Both the position numbers and the translations under genes were made by a program. The notes under the pieces are model-generated. The model ran no database searches, was not told the origin of the DNA, and saw only the letters and a list, made by a program, of their open reading frames with translations. Below are positions 37,241 to 46,292 of a DNA stretch of 64,000 nt, one piece after another. Source of the stretch: Algicola sagamiensis DSM 14643 (GTDB lineage Bacteria; Pseudomonadota; Gammaproteobacteria; Enterobacterales; Alteromonadaceae); contig NZ_KB894492.1 of NCBI RefSeq assembly GCF_000374485.1, forward strand, positions 393,131 through 457,130, in the 5' to 3' direction. Numbering within the stretch: the first letter of the stretch is position 1; every line of letters begins with the position of its first letter.

Positions 37241-38760
37241 ATAAGTTGAATACATGTGCGGCCTTGATTGCATTGGCACTTGTAGGGTGTGGTGGTAGCT
37301 CAGAAGTGCAGAATTTACCTCAATCGGTACAGGCTCAGCAAGAAAATACTGAGCAACAAGATACATCAACAGTGCCTGATAAGGATGTGCAAACACCAGT
37401 GGATCCAGAGACCCAGACAAATGGAACGATAGAGCCAAGTGGGACTGACTCTGGAGAAGGCGAAACTGGAAATGGTGAAACAACACCAGAGCCAACAACA
37501 CCAGTAGACGGTGACGGCCTAGTTGATGGTGAAACGCCAGAACCACCAGTAGATGAAAATGATCAAGGTGTTGATGAAACAGTCCCGGGGACTGAGCCTG
37601 ATGTATCGATCAACTACCCAGATAATGTTGCCAGCTTTAGTTATGCACTAACACAATCGATAGATTCCGCACCAGAAGAAAATAAGTCGACTTCTACTGG
37701 CTATTATGACGTCAAAACGGGATTGGAATTGAAAAAAGGGATCCGCCTGAACAAAGTCGACCCTGATGCTCAGGTCCGTATTGTCGTTGAAAAGCAAGCA
37801 CCACAGGCATTGATGAGAACAGGTAGTAGTTATAGTTATGTTGCGCCATCTCCTGAACGATATGAAGTGAAGGACTTTGGGCTGAAAAAACAGTCTGGGA
37901 ATGAAACAATATCAGTCTCGCAATTCATCAACAGGTCGAATGAAGAAGAGGTGGTCGAAAGCATACCAGGACATCATACTGCTGCTCTAAAACATGCTGA
38001 ATCCATTGATATTCAAGATAATGATAGAGTATATATCAGTGTCGACGAACCAAATTCAGATATCTCACTTGATATCAGTTCACCAAAGCATGCCTATGTT
38101 TCAGGCGAAAAAATATATGTAAAAGCACGGATTGTGAATCAAGCGAAGATGTCTATGTCTCCTCAGTTATTTAAAGAGAACCACCCTTTAAAAGAAGTTG
38201 ATGCCGAATTGATTTCACCAGTTGGGGACGTAATGGAAGTCACATTCCAGGTGAATGCAAATCATGAAATTGAGGGGGAAATTCCACTTCCGGAATATGT
38301 CTATTCGCCAAAAGATGGACTTTACGAACTGAAGATCAAGACAAAGGTTAATGCTGATTATCATATAGAAATGCAAGATGGTCAGAGGTCGCAAGTTGCG
38401 GATGTCGTCCAACGGCAAGGTAAGTTGTTATTTGCCTTAGCAAAGAAAACAGCACAGCTTCAGGGACAAGCGACGCTTCAAAATGTAGATGGTCACTGGC
38501 GTGCTGAAGTTCCTTTAGACGTTTTCGAACAAGGTCGCTTTGAAGTCTTGGTGACTTTATATGGTCAAAATGTCTCTGGTGAACAACCGATTATGATCAC
38601 CCATAGTGCAGCTGACCTATTACAGGGTGAGCATGTGATGCCCGTTGCGTTTGATTCCACATTACTTCAGGCTTCTGGATTTAAGCCGCCATATCTGATT
38701 AAGCAGGTTATTTTAAAAGACCAAACCAATATGGCGAAGTTGGAAACGCGAGATTTGTAA
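37237..38760 (+). CDS. Lipoprotein with acidic linker and DUF4785-like domains
   Basis: 507 residues. Signal MNKLNTCAALIALALVGCGG with lipobox LVGC. Residues about 25-125 are a Pro/Thr/Glu-rich disordered linker. The rest looks like successive beta-sandwich domains (ISSPKHAYVSGEKIYVKARI, VTFQVNANHEIEGEIPLPEY, ending KPPYLIKQVILKDQ), resembling DUF4785-type proteins of marine gammaproteobacteria; this family name is from memory and unverified. Coupled to the hydrolase upstream, it may tether or assist it at the cell surface. Confidence 0.65.
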   Translation: MNKLNTCAALIALALVGCGGSSEVQNLPQSVQAQQENTEQQDTSTVPDKDVQTPVDPETQTNGTIEPSGTDSGEGETGNGETTPEPTTPVDGDGLVDGETPEPPVDENDQGVDETVPGTEPDVSINYPDNVASFSYALTQSIDSAPEENKSTSTGYYDVKTGLELKKGIRLNKVDPDAQVRIVVEKQAPQALMRTGSSYSYVAPSPERYEVKDFGLKKQSGNETISVSQFINRSNEEEVVESIPGHHTAALKHAESIDIQDNDRVYISVDEPNSDISLDISSPKHAYVSGEKIYVKARIVNQAKMSMSPQLFKENHPLKEVDAELISPVGDVMEVTFQVNANHEIEGEIPLPEYVYSPKDGLYELKIKTKVNADYHIEMQDGQRSQVADVVQRQGKLLFALAKKTAQLQGQATLQNVDGHWRAEVPLDVFEQGRFEVLVTLYGQNVSGEQPIMITHSAADLLQGEHVMPVAFDSTLLQASGFKPPYLIKQVILKDQTNMAKLETRDL

Positions 38761-38786
38761 GAGAATCCGTCATGAGATGGAATACG

Positions 38787-38820
38787 AAAGAGAGCGCCAA
38801 ATGGTGCTCTCTTTCTTTGT
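38787..38820 (+). terminator. Intrinsic terminator after the lipoprotein gene
   Basis: Ten-base-pair stem AGAGAGCGCC / GGTGCTCTCT (38789-38798, 38803-38812, one G-U pair), 4-nt loop, followed by TTCTTTGT. Confidence 0.75.
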
Positions 38821-38879
38821 ATTCTTCGGCACGGTTTGTTAGCCTCTATCGGTTATTTATTTTCATAGAGACCGTATTG

Positions 38880-41135
38880 ATGGGAAGAAGACTACTTGCG
38901 CTAGTAATACTGCTCCTTTCTCCGGTTGTCGGTGCTGTCCAATCATTGACGCTGGAGAGAATGTTTGAAGATCCTTCCTTGGAAGGAGAACCGCCACGAA
39001 AACTGGCCTTTTCCCCCGACGGTCAGCGGATCACTTACCTAAAACCAAGTCGTGAAGACTATAACCGTTACAACTTATGGCAGTATGATATCGATAAGGG
39101 CGTGCATAGCTTACTTGTCGATTCGAAAAGCTTGTTTGCTGGTGAAGAAACCCTGTCTGATGAAGAGAAAGCGCGTCGTGAGAGACAGCGGATTTTTGGT
39201 CGTGGGATTATGGAGTACAGTTGGACAAAACAATCAGATGCGTTGCTTTTTCCACTCAATGGGGACTTATACTACTATGCTCTCAAAACCCGCCAAGCAA
39301 CAAAGTTAACGAATACGCTGGCCTTTGAAACAGATGCTCGGTTCTCGCCGGATGGGCGCTTTGTATCATTTATTCGTGAACAAAATATCTATATCGTCAA
39401 TGTAGAAACTGGAAAGGAAACCCAACTGACCAATGATGGTAAGGGCACACTTAAAAATGGCATGGCTGAATTTGTTGCCCAAGAAGAAATGGGACGAATG
39501 ACAGGGTATTGGTGGAGTCCGGATACCCGCAAAATTGCTTATCTGCAAATTGATGAATCGCCTGTTCAAGTTGCGACTAGAAATGAAATCTACGCAGAAG
39601 AAATCAAGCTATTTGAGCAGCGCTATCCATTCACAGGGACCGCTAATGTGAACTATCGTTTGATGGTGGTGGATATTTTCGATCAATCGAAAAAAATTGT
39701 GCCAGTTCGAGATAAAAAAGACAGTTATCTCGCTCGCGTAAAGTGGCAGCAGGATGGGGAAGTTCTGACTTACCAATGGCAGTCTCGAGATCAACAAAAA
39801 CTGAAGTTGTTTGGCTACCACCTCAGTGACAATAAAGTCTCTCTGATCTTGGAAGAAAACTCAGACAGTTGGGTGAACCTGCATGATGATTATGTTTATT
39901 TGAAGGACAATAAGCACTTCATATGGGCGTCTGAGCGTGATGGATACAAGCACCTCTATTTTTATGAGAAATCAGGCCATCTGTTACGTCAACTCAGCAA
40001 AGGGCGCTGGGTCGTTGATAAAATTGAGCATATTGATGAGAAGCAGGGACTTGTTTATTTTACAGGTCGTAAAAAGTCGGTGACAGAGCGCCACCTATAT
40101 CAATTGAATTACAAGACGGGTAATCGCATCAAGCAAATTACCAAACGTCCTGGGTATCACCAGATTTCTTTTGCGAAAGATGGCAGAACTTACATCGACA
40201 AATATTCTACGGATATGACGCCACCGCAGGTTAGTCTTCATTCAATTAACGGGAAGCGTTTGGCTTGGATGTTGCACAATGAAGTGAATAATCGACATCC
40301 GTTGTTTACTTATACAAAAGATTTTGTGAAGCCACGTTATGGTGAAATTGAAGCGAGTGATGGTCAAAAACTTCATTATCGTATTTATCAACCAAAACAA
40401 ATCAAACCTGGCCAGTCCTTGCCTGTGATTATCAGTGTTTATGGTGGACCCCATGCACAGCGTGTTGTGAATCGTTGGAGCAAACGAAATTTATGGAATC
40501 AGTACTTAGTTCAACGTGGCTTTGTTGTATTCCAGCTGGATAACCGAGGCTCTTATCATCGCGGAAAAGCATTCGAATCACCGATCTATAAACACTTAGG
40601 TGAAGTTGAACTAAAAGACCAAATCAGAGGTGTAGACTATCTCAAGACACTACCGTTTGTAGACCCGGATCGTATTGGAATTTATGGTCACAGCTATGGG
40701 GGTTATATGGCTCTAATGGCGATGTTTAAAGCAAACAAAGTCTTTTCGGCGGGTGTTTCTGGTGCGCCTGTGACCGATTGGAGACTGTATGATACGCATT
40801 ATACAGAACGTTACCTGGGTCACCCTGAAACAAATGCTCAGGGTTACGAAAAGAGCGCAGTTTTCCCTTATGCAAAGAAGCTCAAAGGAGACTTGCTGAT
40901 TTATCATGGGATGGCTGATGATAATGTATTATTTACGCACTCAACGAAAGTTTTTAAGGTACTTCAAAATCGAGCTAAGCACTTTGAAATTATGACATAT
41001 CCAGGAAGTAAGCATTCACTTCGGGGTAAAAAAGTACAATTACATATGTACAAAACGATTACGAACTTCTTTGAGCGTAAGTTACAAGATAAGTATTTGC
41101 TTCAGCTTGCAAAAGAACAGAATAAATCAATGTAG
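38880..41135 (+). CDS. S9 family prolyl oligopeptidase / dipeptidyl-peptidase IV-like
   Basis: 751 residues from ATG 38880; the in-frame sequence back to 38772 spans the terminator hairpin and is not coding. Signal peptide MGRRLLALVILLLSPVVGA, then a DPP-IV-type beta-propeller (about 30-500: SPDGQRITYL, SPDGRFVSFI, WWSPDTRKIAYLQIDESPV) and a C-terminal alpha/beta hydrolase with the nucleophile Ser in YGHSYGGYMALMAM, Asp in HGMADDNVLF and His in SKHSLRGK. Predicted periplasmic or secreted peptidase releasing X-Pro dipeptides. Own promoter likely, after the preceding terminator. Confidence 0.88.
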   Translation: MGRRLLALVILLLSPVVGAVQSLTLERMFEDPSLEGEPPRKLAFSPDGQRITYLKPSREDYNRYNLWQYDIDKGVHSLLVDSKSLFAGEETLSDEEKARRERQRIFGRGIMEYSWTKQSDALLFPLNGDLYYYALKTRQATKLTNTLAFETDARFSPDGRFVSFIREQNIYIVNVETGKETQLTNDGKGTLKNGMAEFVAQEEMGRMTGYWWSPDTRKIAYLQIDESPVQVATRNEIYAEEIKLFEQRYPFTGTANVNYRLMVVDIFDQSKKIVPVRDKKDSYLARVKWQQDGEVLTYQWQSRDQQKLKLFGYHLSDNKVSLILEENSDSWVNLHDDYVYLKDNKHFIWASERDGYKHLYFYEKSGHLLRQLSKGRWVVDKIEHIDEKQGLVYFTGRKKSVTERHLYQLNYKTGNRIKQITKRPGYHQISFAKDGRTYIDKYSTDMTPPQVSLHSINGKRLAWMLHNEVNNRHPLFTYTKDFVKPRYGEIEASDGQKLHYRIYQPKQIKPGQSLPVIISVYGGPHAQRVVNRWSKRNLWNQYLVQRGFVVFQLDNRGSYHRGKAFESPIYKHLGEVELKDQIRGVDYLKTLPFVDPDRIGIYGHSYGGYMALMAMFKANKVFSAGVSGAPVTDWRLYDTHYTERYLGHPETNAQGYEKSAVFPYAKKLKGDLLIYHGMADDNVLFTHSTKVFKVLQNRAKHFEIMTYPGSKHSLRGKKVQLHMYKTITNFFERKLQDKYLLQLAKEQNKSM

Positions 41136-41170
41136 TTTCTTGTTTCGATTCATTCGTTTTTTCGTGACAT

Positions 41171-41200
41171 GCCCCGTCATGGACGGGGCTGTTCTTCCTT
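41171..41200 (+). terminator. Terminator after the S9 peptidase gene
   Basis: Stem GCCCCGTC / GACGGGGC (41171-41178, 41182-41189) with a 3-nt loop, followed by TGTTCTTCCTT on the plus strand. It lies between convergent genes. Confidence 0.75.
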
Positions 41201-41223
41201 CAATCATCTCTTCGTGAAGTTGT

Positions 41224-42183
41224 TTATTTATCAAAGAATGAATTCCATCTTTGCTCTGCAAGTTCATGATGCTTATCTTGTAGTTTTGCTTTAATGTCAG
41301 CAAAGTCACTTTTTTCCATGCCTTCGTGCCCGATGATTGCTTCAATTTGAGAGGCATCTTGCTTTCCATCTTCATCAAAGCGGATCAGATAGCTTGCTAA
41401 CAATAATTCTTTACTACAATATGGCTGGACTGCATTGTAATCTTCTCCAACGACTTTCCCATCCTCATCGACGTTAAAGTACATTTCTCCCACACCGACA
41501 TCAACAGAAGATTCAGTCGCAATATGTGTCATTTTAACCGTACTGCCATGCGCTGATTCTAAATCGAATTTACTTTCGTCATTGGATACCAGATCGTTCG
41601 AGACCGTCGCTAATCCATCATGATTTGGGACAATGATATCTAAATCTTCTGGCTGTCTGATCCCGCCATATAATTGTGCGGCAAGACTGCCAACAAGGAT
41701 GTAAGGCAACTCTTCAAATTGCTGCTGAAAATGATTGAATGCAGCTTCTGCTTTTTCTGTCTTGCTCATTGGCAAATCAGCAGATGCATCAGAGACATTT
41801 GAGGTTGAATCATGATGTTGCAACTTCATCATCTGCATGAACTTGGCCTGCAATGCGTCTTCACGGCGATTATGGTTTTGATAGTCTGAGCCATGTTTCA
41901 CCATCTTATCTTCATGACCATCGTCGGACTCTTGATAGGACTGGTAACCGAGATCATCTTCATCGACGATGGAATGCTGAGAAAAACTATGTTGATGTTG
42001 AATTGGTGAGTCCATACCATCAAAACTATCTTGATGCTGGATACCGTTGGTCGGTAATCCATTTGGCAAGTCGGCCAAATCGACACGAACATTTACATTT
42101 TGTTGATGCTGATGGTGCGGCTGTTGTATTGAATGTTGTGTGAAACTTGGTGACACTAACGGTGTTGTTGAAGCGCTACTCAT
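41224..42183 (-). CDS. Nucleotidyltransferase-fold protein with disordered N-terminus; putative type III effector
   Basis: 319 residues. Residues 1-140 are low complexity, rich in Ser, Gln, His and Asp (HSIQQPHHQHQQNV, IQHQHSFSQHSIVD), with no signal peptide. Residues 158-240 have a DNA-polymerase-beta-type NTase motif: Gly165-Ser166, 13 residues, then Asp180-Leu-Asp182 (PEDLDIIVP), and a third acid Asp228 in SSVDVGVG. All three metal-binding carboxylates are present, so an active nucleotide transferase is plausible. A helical C-terminus follows. It is divergent from a CesT-type secretion chaperone, the layout of effector/chaperone pairs such as yopE/sycE. Alternatives are an AbiEii/MNT-like toxin or antitoxin; the disordered N-terminus and chaperone favour a secreted effector. 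Function is inferred. Confidence 0.7.
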   Translation of the reverse strand: MSSASTTPLVSPSFTQHSIQQPHHQHQQNVNVRVDLADLPNGLPTNGIQHQDSFDGMDSPIQHQHSFSQHSIVDEDDLGYQSYQESDDGHEDKMVKHGSDYQNHNRREDALQAKFMQMMKLQHHDSTSNVSDASADLPMSKTEKAEAAFNHFQQQFEELPYILVGSLAAQLYGGIRQPEDLDIIVPNHDGLATVSNDLVSNDESKFDLESAHGSTVKMTHIATESSVDVGVGEMYFNVDEDGKVVGEDYNAVQPYCSKELLLASYLIRFDEDGKQDASQIEAIIGHEGMEKSDFADIKAKLQDKHHELAEQRWNSFFDK

Positions 42184-42624
42184 TGGATACCCCCAAAACT
42201 ATTTATTATTTGTTCTTAGAAAATCCATTGCAGACATTTTTAAAAGCTTATCGCCTGCATCTCATTCTTCAGTAACAACAAAACCTTGATTGTTTTTTCT
42301 GTATTTTTAATATGGTTTTATTCCGATAAATTGATTGAAAATTGATAATAAATAAGCAGTATTTTACAGAAGAAAAACTATTCAATTCTCGGATGTTTAG
42401 AATCTCATTCGAAGAAAATTGAATATTCCAAGTGATTTTGTTTGTTATTTGTTCGTTCTTTTTTATTGTATTTAAACTTTTCATAAAAAATAAATTTTTA
42501 AATAACAATGTTATAAGTTTAAAACTTCTTTCATTTGCGAGTTACTTATGGAAAAAGCATCAAAAATAAAAGCTGCTTTCTGTACGGAGATAAACAGCAA
42601 ACAATAAGAATTTAAGGAGTATTT
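42184..42624. other. 441-bp AT-rich divergent intergenic region
   Basis: Strongly A/T-rich sequence between the NTase gene (minus) and the chaperone gene (plus), noticeably more so than neighbouring gaps. It contains a 9-bp inverted repeat TATTCAATT / AATTGAATA (42379-42387, 42417-42425) near its centre, a possible operator for a shared regulator. Frames crossing it are A/T noise. The chaperone has a good ribosome site (AAGGAG) just before 42625. Confidence 0.6.
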
Positions 42625-43104
42625 ATGACTGTTCAAGACCATCCTATCAATCAATGGCTAATCGCTTTTGGCGAACAATCTGGGCAAGACTTTTCTTTGG
42701 ACGAGCAAGGTCTATGCATATTAAAAACAAAACATGAAATGTATTTACAAATCTCCGTTGACCGAGAAGGGCAATATGGTTGGCTCAATATCCACTTGCA
42801 TGATGTTCATGATGTATCTCGGAATAAAGTTTTGCAAAAAGCCTTAACGTTCAATTTATTTCAGTCTGATCTTCGTGGGGCAGCTATTGCGCTCAATGAA
42901 AATAAAACCGCATTATTCTTATCTCATGCTGTTTCTGTGAAGTCTTGTACAGAAAGTCTATTCGCTGAATTGGTTGAAACGATTGGAGATGCAGCGGCAA
43001 AACTTAAGCAAGAGCTTTCGCCAGGTCACACACTTGAACCTTCAGATCAGGCAGAAATAACCAGAGTAGAATCCCATGAAATGTTAGGTATGCTTCGCTG
43101 TTAA
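42625..43104 (+). CDS. CesT/Tir-type type III secretion chaperone
   Basis: 159 residues, acidic, no signal peptide. Layout matches class I secretion chaperones: N-terminal helix INQWLIAFGEQSGQDFSL, strand LDEQGLCILKTKHEMYLQIS, strand WLNIHLHDVHDV, helix KALTFNLFQSDLRGAAIAL, strands NKTALFLSHAVSV and a long C-terminal helix (LFAELVETIGDAAAKLKQEL), followed by about 30 extra residues. Such chaperones bind the disordered N-terminal part of one effector. No type III apparatus gene is in the window; the cognate effector is probably the divergent NTase protein. Confidence 0.82.
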   Translation: MTVQDHPINQWLIAFGEQSGQDFSLDEQGLCILKTKHEMYLQISVDREGQYGWLNIHLHDVHDVSRNKVLQKALTFNLFQSDLRGAAIALNENKTALFLSHAVSVKSCTESLFAELVETIGDAAAKLKQELSPGHTLEPSDQAEITRVESHEMLGMLRC

Positions 43105-43122
43105 TCTCTATCACTCTTTACC

Positions 43123-43157
43123 GTATAAGCAACGCCCTGTCAGGGCGTTGCTTATAC
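43123..43157. repeat. Perfect 35-bp palindrome
   Basis: GTATAAGCAACGCCCTG, a single central T, then its exact complement: arms 43123-43139 and 43141-43157. It lies between the convergent chaperone and subtilase genes with no T-run on either side. It may act as a bidirectional terminator through its long stem, but differs from the other terminators of the window, which carry U-runs. Confidence 0.85.
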
Positions 43158-43174
43158 AGAGTCGAAAGCTATTC

Positions 43175-44866
43175 CTATTGAGGACAGTCACCAGCGACTT
43201 CCCAGAATGGGATATTACCAACTGTTCTTTCTGGATTTGCCCCTAGGCTTGGCCAAAGCGCCTCATAAATCACACCATTGAGACTCACTTGAGCCCCGCG
43301 TCTATATAATTTATTTGGGTTCCATGTCATCGGACAGTTTTCAATAGCAGGTTGAGAAGGGCTCCCTTCACAGCCAATTTCTGCCAGATAATCGTAGGCT
43401 TTTTTCGTGTCGACTAGCCCAAAGCCGAATTGATGATCTTTACCGGGTTCACCAAGATCTTCCGCAGTTCTTTTTAAAGCCTCACGAATTTGATGGTTTG
43501 AGCACTCAGGGTAGTGGCTCCATACGAGTGCTGCGACTCCTGCAACATGTGGGCTGGCCATTGATGTGCCAGACATATAGCCATAATGGCCTGATTTCAC
43601 TGTGACGCTGATCTGACCGGACATTTGCTCTTTTAAACGAATCCCATCTGCACGTGTAATGCTCATTGAAGGGATCGATAATCCATGATCAGGACCAAGT
43701 GTGCCATTGACGATACCATCATCCCCTTCTTTGTTGTAGATCACGGTGGCAAGACCACCGCCATCTTCACAATTTTTTGTTTTTTCAGCGAACGTTGCTT
43801 CACCGCGCTCGATGAGGCATACCTTTTCAGCAGCATCAGTACAAGCTGTTAAGCCAAGTCCGCAATCTACATATTCCGCTTCAACTTCGCCTTCTGGAGA
43901 GTATTCCATTGGAATAGAAGTCAGTGGGCGATCATCAATAGCCATCGATGCTTGAATGGATGTACCTTCAGGGTAGGTCGAAAAAATTGCGACACCTGGG
44001 GCAGCAAGTTCCACTTGATCATTGTACTGAGAAAAGTCCGCTTTGTTCTTCTCCGCATCAACAGCTGCAACAGAGACGACAGATGGATAGCTTGCAGGGT
44101 AGAGCTTGCTGTCATTACCACCGTTACCTGCGGCGGCTACGACGAGTACGCCTTTTTCATTTGCTCGCCTTGCAGAATAGGCGACTAACTTAGAAGGAAA
44201 GCCGCTTCCTAAACTCATATTGATGACATGAGAGCCATTATCTACACAGGTGTCGATCGCTGTCGCAAGTGTTGAAGAATAGCCCCAACCAGCGGCGTTA
44301 AATACTTTAATAATATGTAGTTTTACTTGGCCTCCGGGCAGAACCCCAACGACGCCTTTGTCATTATTGAGCGCTGCAATTGTCCCTGCGACATGCGTCC
44401 CGTGTGGCCCGCCATGTTGCCACCAGTTGCCTGTACCAGGATCATTGGTTCCAGTCACATTTGCATCGACAAAGTCTTCATGAGGAAGATCTAAGCCACT
44501 ATCAATCACGCAGACCGTTCGGTTTGCTGAAGCGGTATCTGGTACTTCCATCGACTTCACCATTTTGATCCCATAAGGAACTTCTTGTGAGGATTGTGGA
44601 TATACCTTGTAATCTTCTTCAATGAATTCAATATTCTTTTGTGAGCTGAGTAACTTCAGTTCGGATGCTTTCAGAGATGCTGTATAGGTATTTTCTTTAT
44701 GATGGATGAGGGTTTTATTTTCACTGAAAAGAGAAAATGACTCAGCGGAAATTCCGGGCTTCATTTGGATAATATATCGCGTAGCTTTGTCGTGATCCTG
44801 GGCGAAGCTGGTCCCGGTTGCTAGTATCGTTGCAATAGAAAATGCAATGGGTTTGACAGTACTCAT
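43175..44866 (-). CDS. Secreted subtilisin-like serine protease with PA and C-terminal carbohydrate-binding modules
   Basis: 563 residues: signal peptide (MSTVKPIAFSIATILATGTS), inhibitor-I9 propeptide (about 30-90), S8 catalytic domain with Asp122 (VIDSGLD), His155 (HGTHVAGT), Asn248 (AAGNGG) and Ser435 (SGTSMASPHVAG). A protease-associated (PA) insert spans about 310-415 (VCLIERGEATFAEK, SIPSMSIT). The last 55 residues (TWNPNKLYRRGAQVSLNG, YEALWPSLGANP, FWEVAGDC) resemble a CBM5/12 chitin-binding module. Probably exported by the type II secretion system. Such proteases can act on chitin-associated protein. Confidence 0.92.
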   Translation of the reverse strand: MSTVKPIAFSIATILATGTSFAQDHDKATRYIIQMKPGISAESFSLFSENKTLIHHKENTYTASLKASELKLLSSQKNIEFIEEDYKVYPQSSQEVPYGIKMVKSMEVPDTASANRTVCVIDSGLDLPHEDFVDANVTGTNDPGTGNWWQHGGPHGTHVAGTIAALNNDKGVVGVLPGGQVKLHIIKVFNAAGWGYSSTLATAIDTCVDNGSHVINMSLGSGFPSKLVAYSARRANEKGVLVVAAAGNGGNDSKLYPASYPSVVSVAAVDAEKNKADFSQYNDQVELAAPGVAIFSTYPEGTSIQASMAIDDRPLTSIPMEYSPEGEVEAEYVDCGLGLTACTDAAEKVCLIERGEATFAEKTKNCEDGGGLATVIYNKEGDDGIVNGTLGPDHGLSIPSMSITRADGIRLKEQMSGQISVTVKSGHYGYMSGTSMASPHVAGVAALVWSHYPECSNHQIREALKRTAEDLGEPGKDHQFGFGLVDTKKAYDYLAEIGCEGSPSQPAIENCPMTWNPNKLYRRGAQVSLNGVIYEALWPSLGANPERTVGNIPFWEVAGDCPQ

Positions 44867-45144
44867 TTCTTCATCCTTCCTATTATTGGTTTTTATTATG
44901 CGAGGTAAGTGCTTCTGGCCAGACGACCGACAAACTTCCGAATGGTGAAGAAGTATTCAAAGTAAAAAATTCTATGTTTTAGATCAATCCTGCAATATAA
45001 AAATCATAATAAATATTGGTATTCTTGCGGATAAAAGGCCTTTTGGTTACGCGAAAAGTTGTATGGAAGTGAGCAATGTGCTTTTTTAAATACTTTGGTA
45101 CATGTTTATTATATCAATAAGCAACATTTTCTTGGTTGGTTAAT

Positions 45145-45978
45145 ATGATCCGTGTAATTGGCTATGGCATCCCTCTGTTGATTATCTTACTTGGTGTAAT
45201 GCTTTTTCTAGAGGGAGAAAACCCAACAAGCTTTATTTCAAGTGATTGGTTTTATTACATCTTAATTCTTTTACCAAGTCTTTATGTTGTTATCGCAACC
45301 ATTTTATGCATCATCACGCGCCATCTTCCATTTCATCGTGCTCTTTTCTTTTTCTCTGCTTCGATTGCTCTGGGTTTCATTGCCATCTGGATGCACGACT
45401 CCATGGATGACGGCAGCTTAGCCTATGATGCTGATGATTATGAATTTTTGTTCGGAATTATTCTAATTCAATGCGCGTACGGGTATCGTGCTTTTTCACA
45501 GCATATGAACCCAAGCTTATTGGATGAGTATTTTGTGAGTATGCAACAGGCAAAACGTTCTGAAAAAGAGAATATTGGGCTAGGCAACTCATTGATTCAA
45601 GCTCTTGCTTATTATTTCCCTCTTCCGTTATTGCCATTGATGATTCTCTATCATTGCACTGTATATTTTGAATTCGATGCACTCTCGAAACAGGTCATTT
45701 TTACGATAAGTATCTTGATCGGCTGTATTTATCTGGCGTTTGGAGTATGGATAAACCAAAAGCTTAAAGGTAATGGTTTTTTTAAATATATTTTGATGTT
45801 GTTACTGGCTATGGGGATAAGTGCCGCTTTGAGTTGGCTCTTATTTGTAAAACTGAATTCTATGGAAACCACATTTCTTCTCGTGTGTATACAAATTCTT
45901 TTTGGCAATGACATGATCTACAAACAGTTATATCCTGGCCGTTGCTTTATTGACTGGGAACAGCTTGACCGAAATTGA
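45145..45978 (+). CDS. Integral membrane protein of unknown function
   Basis: 277 residues from ATG 45145, not recognised. About eight hydrophobic segments: 5-23, 37-57, 67-85, 96-112, 150-170, 180-205, 215-235 and 240-255. An acidic loop MHDSMDDGSLAYDADDYE lies between segments three and four. No Shine-Dalgarno sequence is obvious and it stands alone between non-coding stretches of about 280 and 310 bp. Confidence 0.6.
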   Translation: MIRVIGYGIPLLIILLGVMLFLEGENPTSFISSDWFYYILILLPSLYVVIATILCIITRHLPFHRALFFFSASIALGFIAIWMHDSMDDGSLAYDADDYEFLFGIILIQCAYGYRAFSQHMNPSLLDEYFVSMQQAKRSEKENIGLGNSLIQALAYYFPLPLLPLMILYHCTVYFEFDALSKQVIFTISILIGCIYLAFGVWINQKLKGNGFFKYILMLLLAMGISAALSWLLFVKLNSMETTFLLVCIQILFGNDMIYKQLYPGRCFIDWEQLDRN

Positions 45979-46292
45979 TGGTTGTGCATTGGATCCCATG
46001 GAAATTTGATAGTCGTGTAATAAATTCCATACTTTATAGTGATTTTTGTGCGAAGCGCTTTTGCTTAGGTTTCACAAAAATAATGATGGTTTTTATTTTT
46101 AAGTATTTGATTTTTAGTTCTATCTAATCTGATTTCAATCATATTGCAGCCACTCGGAAAACTTTTTGAATTGCTTCGTAAAACACACCATTTCCTCATT
46201 GTGCAGGGCAAAGAATTTTTGTCTGATAGATGATGTTTCTAATATCGGTTATTTCTCCCAAATAAAACCGAGTCATATCTATTGGAGGTACA
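45979..46292. other. 314-bp intergenic region
   Basis: Contains an inverted repeat ATTTTTGTG / CACAAAAAT (46042-46050, 46073-46081) with an inner AAGC/GCTT pairing, which may form a long hairpin ending the upstream gene. The promoter of the gene at 46293 should be in the right half; its ribosome site is TGGAGGT. Nothing else is visible. Confidence 0.5.

Noticed and set aside
41224..42183. Simple MNT/AbiEii toxin-antitoxin annotation
   Set aside because: No partner HEPN or AbiEi gene is adjacent, and a 140-residue disordered N-terminus is not seen in those families; kept as an alternative only.
42269..42508. 79-codon frame inside the effector-chaperone gap
   Set aside because: Lys/Asn/Ile/Phe-rich translation of AT-rich sequence with no ribosome site; looks like chance.
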